From: DAIUFH01 sp036844705
GTDB taxonomy: Bacteria; Bacillota; Clostridia; Tissierellales; Tissierellaceae
Assembly: GCA_036844705.1 (NCBI GenBank)
Contig: DAIUFH010000099.1
Location: forward strand, 1-6,597
Length of the DNA stretch: 6,597 nucleotides
Direction: 5' to 3'
Each line of letters starts with the position of its first letter. Positions within the stretch are counted from its first letter, which is position 1. The translations under genes were made by a program, and so were the position numbers. Below are positions 5,407-6,597 of the stretch, piece after piece. The notes under the pieces were generated by a model, which was not told the DNA's origin, searched no databases, and saw only the letters and a list, made by a program, of their open reading frames with translations.

Positions 5407-6370
5407 TACTATTATCTTCTAATCCCATACGTCTTCCTCTTCCTGGGTATGATCCACTGTTTTCGTCGATTTGTTTAGGGAATAGGCTTGGGAATGATGA
5501 ACAGATTGGTGAAATTTCTGGTGATAGCTCAGGGAATCCTGTTGAAAGAACACATAATTGAACTGGAACTATGATTTTCTTTTCACAGGTTATACAAATA
5601 GCTATTATCAAGTCTAATCTAATTTCACCAGTTTCAGGACAAACATCAATATCTCTTGTTACACTATTTGTTCCTAATCTGGTTTCGCAATTTATATTGC
5701 AGAATTCAGCAAATCTTGGGAAGAATGCTGAGTCATTAACCGATGGTATACAAAGCTCAAAGAAGTTTGTCAATACTATTGGTGCCTGAGCAGGTGCTAT
5801 TGGAACATTAGATGATACCGTTAAGGTAACTCTTCTATCTCTGCAATCTAAAATTAAAAGATCTACTTCAATTATTACATTTCCACTTATTCTTACCCTT
5901 TGTGTACCAAAAACGGGAGTACCCCTTCCTGTATCTTCACATTCAGAAGTATCTGCATATATTAATTTTTGAGAAGTTAATCCATCCGGACCGACTACTT
6001 CAACACAATCACCGTTTTCTTTTCTTATGAACTCTCCTCCGGAAAGCACAGTATCAGGATCTACTACAAAATTTCTTGGATCCCTTATATTTGCAGGATT
6101 GAAGAATCTCCTACATCTAATATCTAATACTCTTAGAATCCTCGAGCCCTCGGGCAAATTCGGAGTAAATCTTACATTATTTACTGTACTTAGTGCTTGT
6201 AAATTAACTAATGTTGCATCATAAACCTTTTGAACATAGACTGGTTCTGTAACTACTTTTCGAAGTGTACCATCCCACTCACATCCAGTAGTTGCATCAC
6301 AGCATCTATCAGTAATAACATCTGGTTCAATATCAGGTCTACACTTATCTGGTCTATAATCTGAACTCAT
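5396..6370 (-). CDS. Cys-rich protein of unknown function, candidate spore-surface protein
   Basis: I do not recognise this 324-aa protein. It has 16 cysteines: 10, 23, 24, 30, 86, 122, 144, 176, 207, 224, 228, 244, 259, 262, 273 and 290. There is no signal peptide and no membrane span. A charged Cys-rich head (1-35) is followed by beta-type sequence rich in Val, Ile, Arg and Asp. Two parts look alike, about 166-185 (VDLLILDC then charged residues and alternating Val/Thr) and 249-270 (LDLIIAIC, then CEKK and alternating Ile/Val), suggesting an old internal duplication. The tail (about 281-324) is rich in Pro, Ser, Gly and Arg. ATG 6370 is strongly supported by AGGAGG (6383-6378) 7 nt upstream. 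Many unexported cysteines fit cross-linked spore coat or exosporium proteins, and the promoter resembles sigma-E type; both points are inference. Base composition is less AT-rich than in the nuclease gene. Confidence 0.85.
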   Translation of the reverse strand: MSSDYRPDKCRPDIEPDVITDRCCDATTGCEWDGTLRKVVTEPVYVQKVYDATLVNLQALSTVNNVRFTPNLPEGSRILRVLDIRCRRFFNPANIRDPRNFVVDPDTVLSGGEFIRKENGDCVEVVGPDGLTSQKLIYADTSECEDTGRGTPVFGTQRVRISGNVIIEVDLLILDCRDRRVTLTVSSNVPIAPAQAPIVLTNFFELCIPSVNDSAFFPRFAEFCNINCETRLGTNSVTRDIDVCPETGEIRLDLIIAICITCEKKIIVPVQLCVLSTGFPELSPEISPICSSFPSLFPKQIDENSGSYPGRGRRMGLEDNSIEE

Positions 6371-6377
6371 TTATAAT

Positions 6378-6383
6378 CCTCCT
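6378..6383 (-). promoter_or_regulatory. Strong ribosome binding site of the Cys-rich protein gene
   Basis: AGGAGG on the reverse strand, within GAGAGGAGGAT, lies 7 nt from ATG 6370. It is one of the best Shine-Dalgarno sites in the window and suggests high translation. Confidence 0.85.
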
Positions 6384-6424
6384 CTCAAGGTATTACGTTC
6401 CTCAATTTAATATATTCAACTATA

Positions 6425-6452
6425 ATAATTATGTTACAGTTCACATAAGTAT
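6425..6452 (-). promoter_or_regulatory. Possible sigma-E-like promoter of the Cys-rich protein gene
   Basis: On the reverse strand ATA (6452-6450), 16 nt, then CATAATTAT (6433-6425) resembles the mother-cell sigma-E layout (ATA near -35 and CATA at -10). The rest of the -10 consensus is matched poorly. Transcription would begin near 6418, leaving a leader of about 48 nt. Confidence 0.35.
6425..6452 (+). promoter_or_regulatory. Possible sigma-E-like promoter of the rightmost gene
   Basis: ATA (6425-6427), 16 nt, then CATAAGTAT (6444-6452). It occupies exactly the same 28 bp as the reverse candidate, in mirror arrangement. A TATAAT at 6450-6455 is an alternative -10 but lacks a good -35. Confidence 0.35.
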
Positions 6453-6463
6453 AATATTAGAAT

Positions 6464-6470
6464 GGGGGGA
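6464..6470 (+). promoter_or_regulatory. Ribosome binding site favouring TTG 6477 over ATG 6462
   Basis: A purine block of six G and one A ends 6 nt before TTG 6477. The in-frame ATG at 6462 runs into this block and has no ribosome site upstream. Confidence 0.6.
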
Positions 6471-6476
6471 TTAAAA

Positions 6477-6597
6477 TTGGCTTTTCATAATAATAGATTT
6501 ATTGCCGTAGAAAAGAAAAAAGATGGAATCTATTTAGCAAGAAAAATTAGAAATGAACTTCATATAGACTATTTAAAGAAAAATACTATCACTTTTA
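6477..6597 (+). CDS. Start of an unrecognised gene, cut by the window end
   Basis: Forty codons are open to the window end. The visible N-terminus begins MAFHNNRFIAVEKKKDG and continues with a Lys/Arg-rich stretch and RNELHIDYLKK. There is no signal peptide or membrane segment in this part and no motif I can assign. The start is TTG with a G-rich ribosome site; a longer version from ATG 6462 would add five residues. It is divergent from the Cys-rich gene and may share its promoter region, so co-expression is plausible. Confidence 0.6.
   Translation, partial: MAFHNNRFIAVEKKKDGIYLARKIRNELHIDYLKKNTITF

Noticed and set aside
5571..6224. Forward-strand open frames within the Cys-rich gene
   Set aside because: They are short, lack ribosome sites and lie wholly opposite a well-supported gene.

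Overview
The window looks like chromosomal DNA from a low-GC, probably spore-forming, anaerobic Firmicute of the Clostridia/Tissierellia type. This rests on the AT-rich coding sequence, strong AGGAGG-type ribosome binding sites, frequent TTG starts, tRNA genes that encode CCA, a 2-hydroxyacyl-CoA dehydratase-activase-type gene set, and a Cys-rich protein that could belong to the spore surface. The species cannot be named from the sequence.

Left end (1-413): the 3' part of a tRNA-Ile(GAT) gene, about 240 bp of repeat-like non-coding DNA, then a complete tRNA gene with a CAT anticodon followed by a strong intrinsic terminator. The CAT tRNA has features of the lysidine-modified tRNA-Ile2 and not of initiator tRNA.

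Centre left (473-3468): a tight three-gene forward operon. The first two products are paralogous Cys-containing proteins of the DUF2229/COG3580-COG3581 type (acyl-CoA dehydratase activase-related). The third is a BcrA/BadF/HgdC-type ATPase with both [4Fe-4S] cysteines and an extra C-terminal four-Cys motif. The genes overlap by 29 and 8 nt, and genes two and three begin with TTG behind good Shine-Dalgarno sites. In many anaerobes related domains occur fused in one very long protein; here they are separate. The likely mechanism is ATP-driven low-potential electron transfer, but the acceptor is not encoded in the window.

Centre right (3440-5338): a reverse-strand DEDD exonuclease/RNase H-like gene of the YprB type, whose 3' end overlaps the activase gene tail-to-tail by 29 nt. 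It is divergent from an IclR-family regulator across a 132-bp intergenic region.

Right end (5368-6597): a long bulged hairpin between two convergent genes, likely a bidirectional terminator. It is followed by a reverse-strand gene for a 324-aa protein with 16 cysteines that I do not recognise. A divergent gene of unknown function runs off the window. The short spacer between these last two genes holds two mirror-image promoter-like elements (ATA, 16 nt, CATA) that resemble sporulation sigma-E-type promoters. That is the main reason for suggesting a spore-surface role for the Cys-rich protein.
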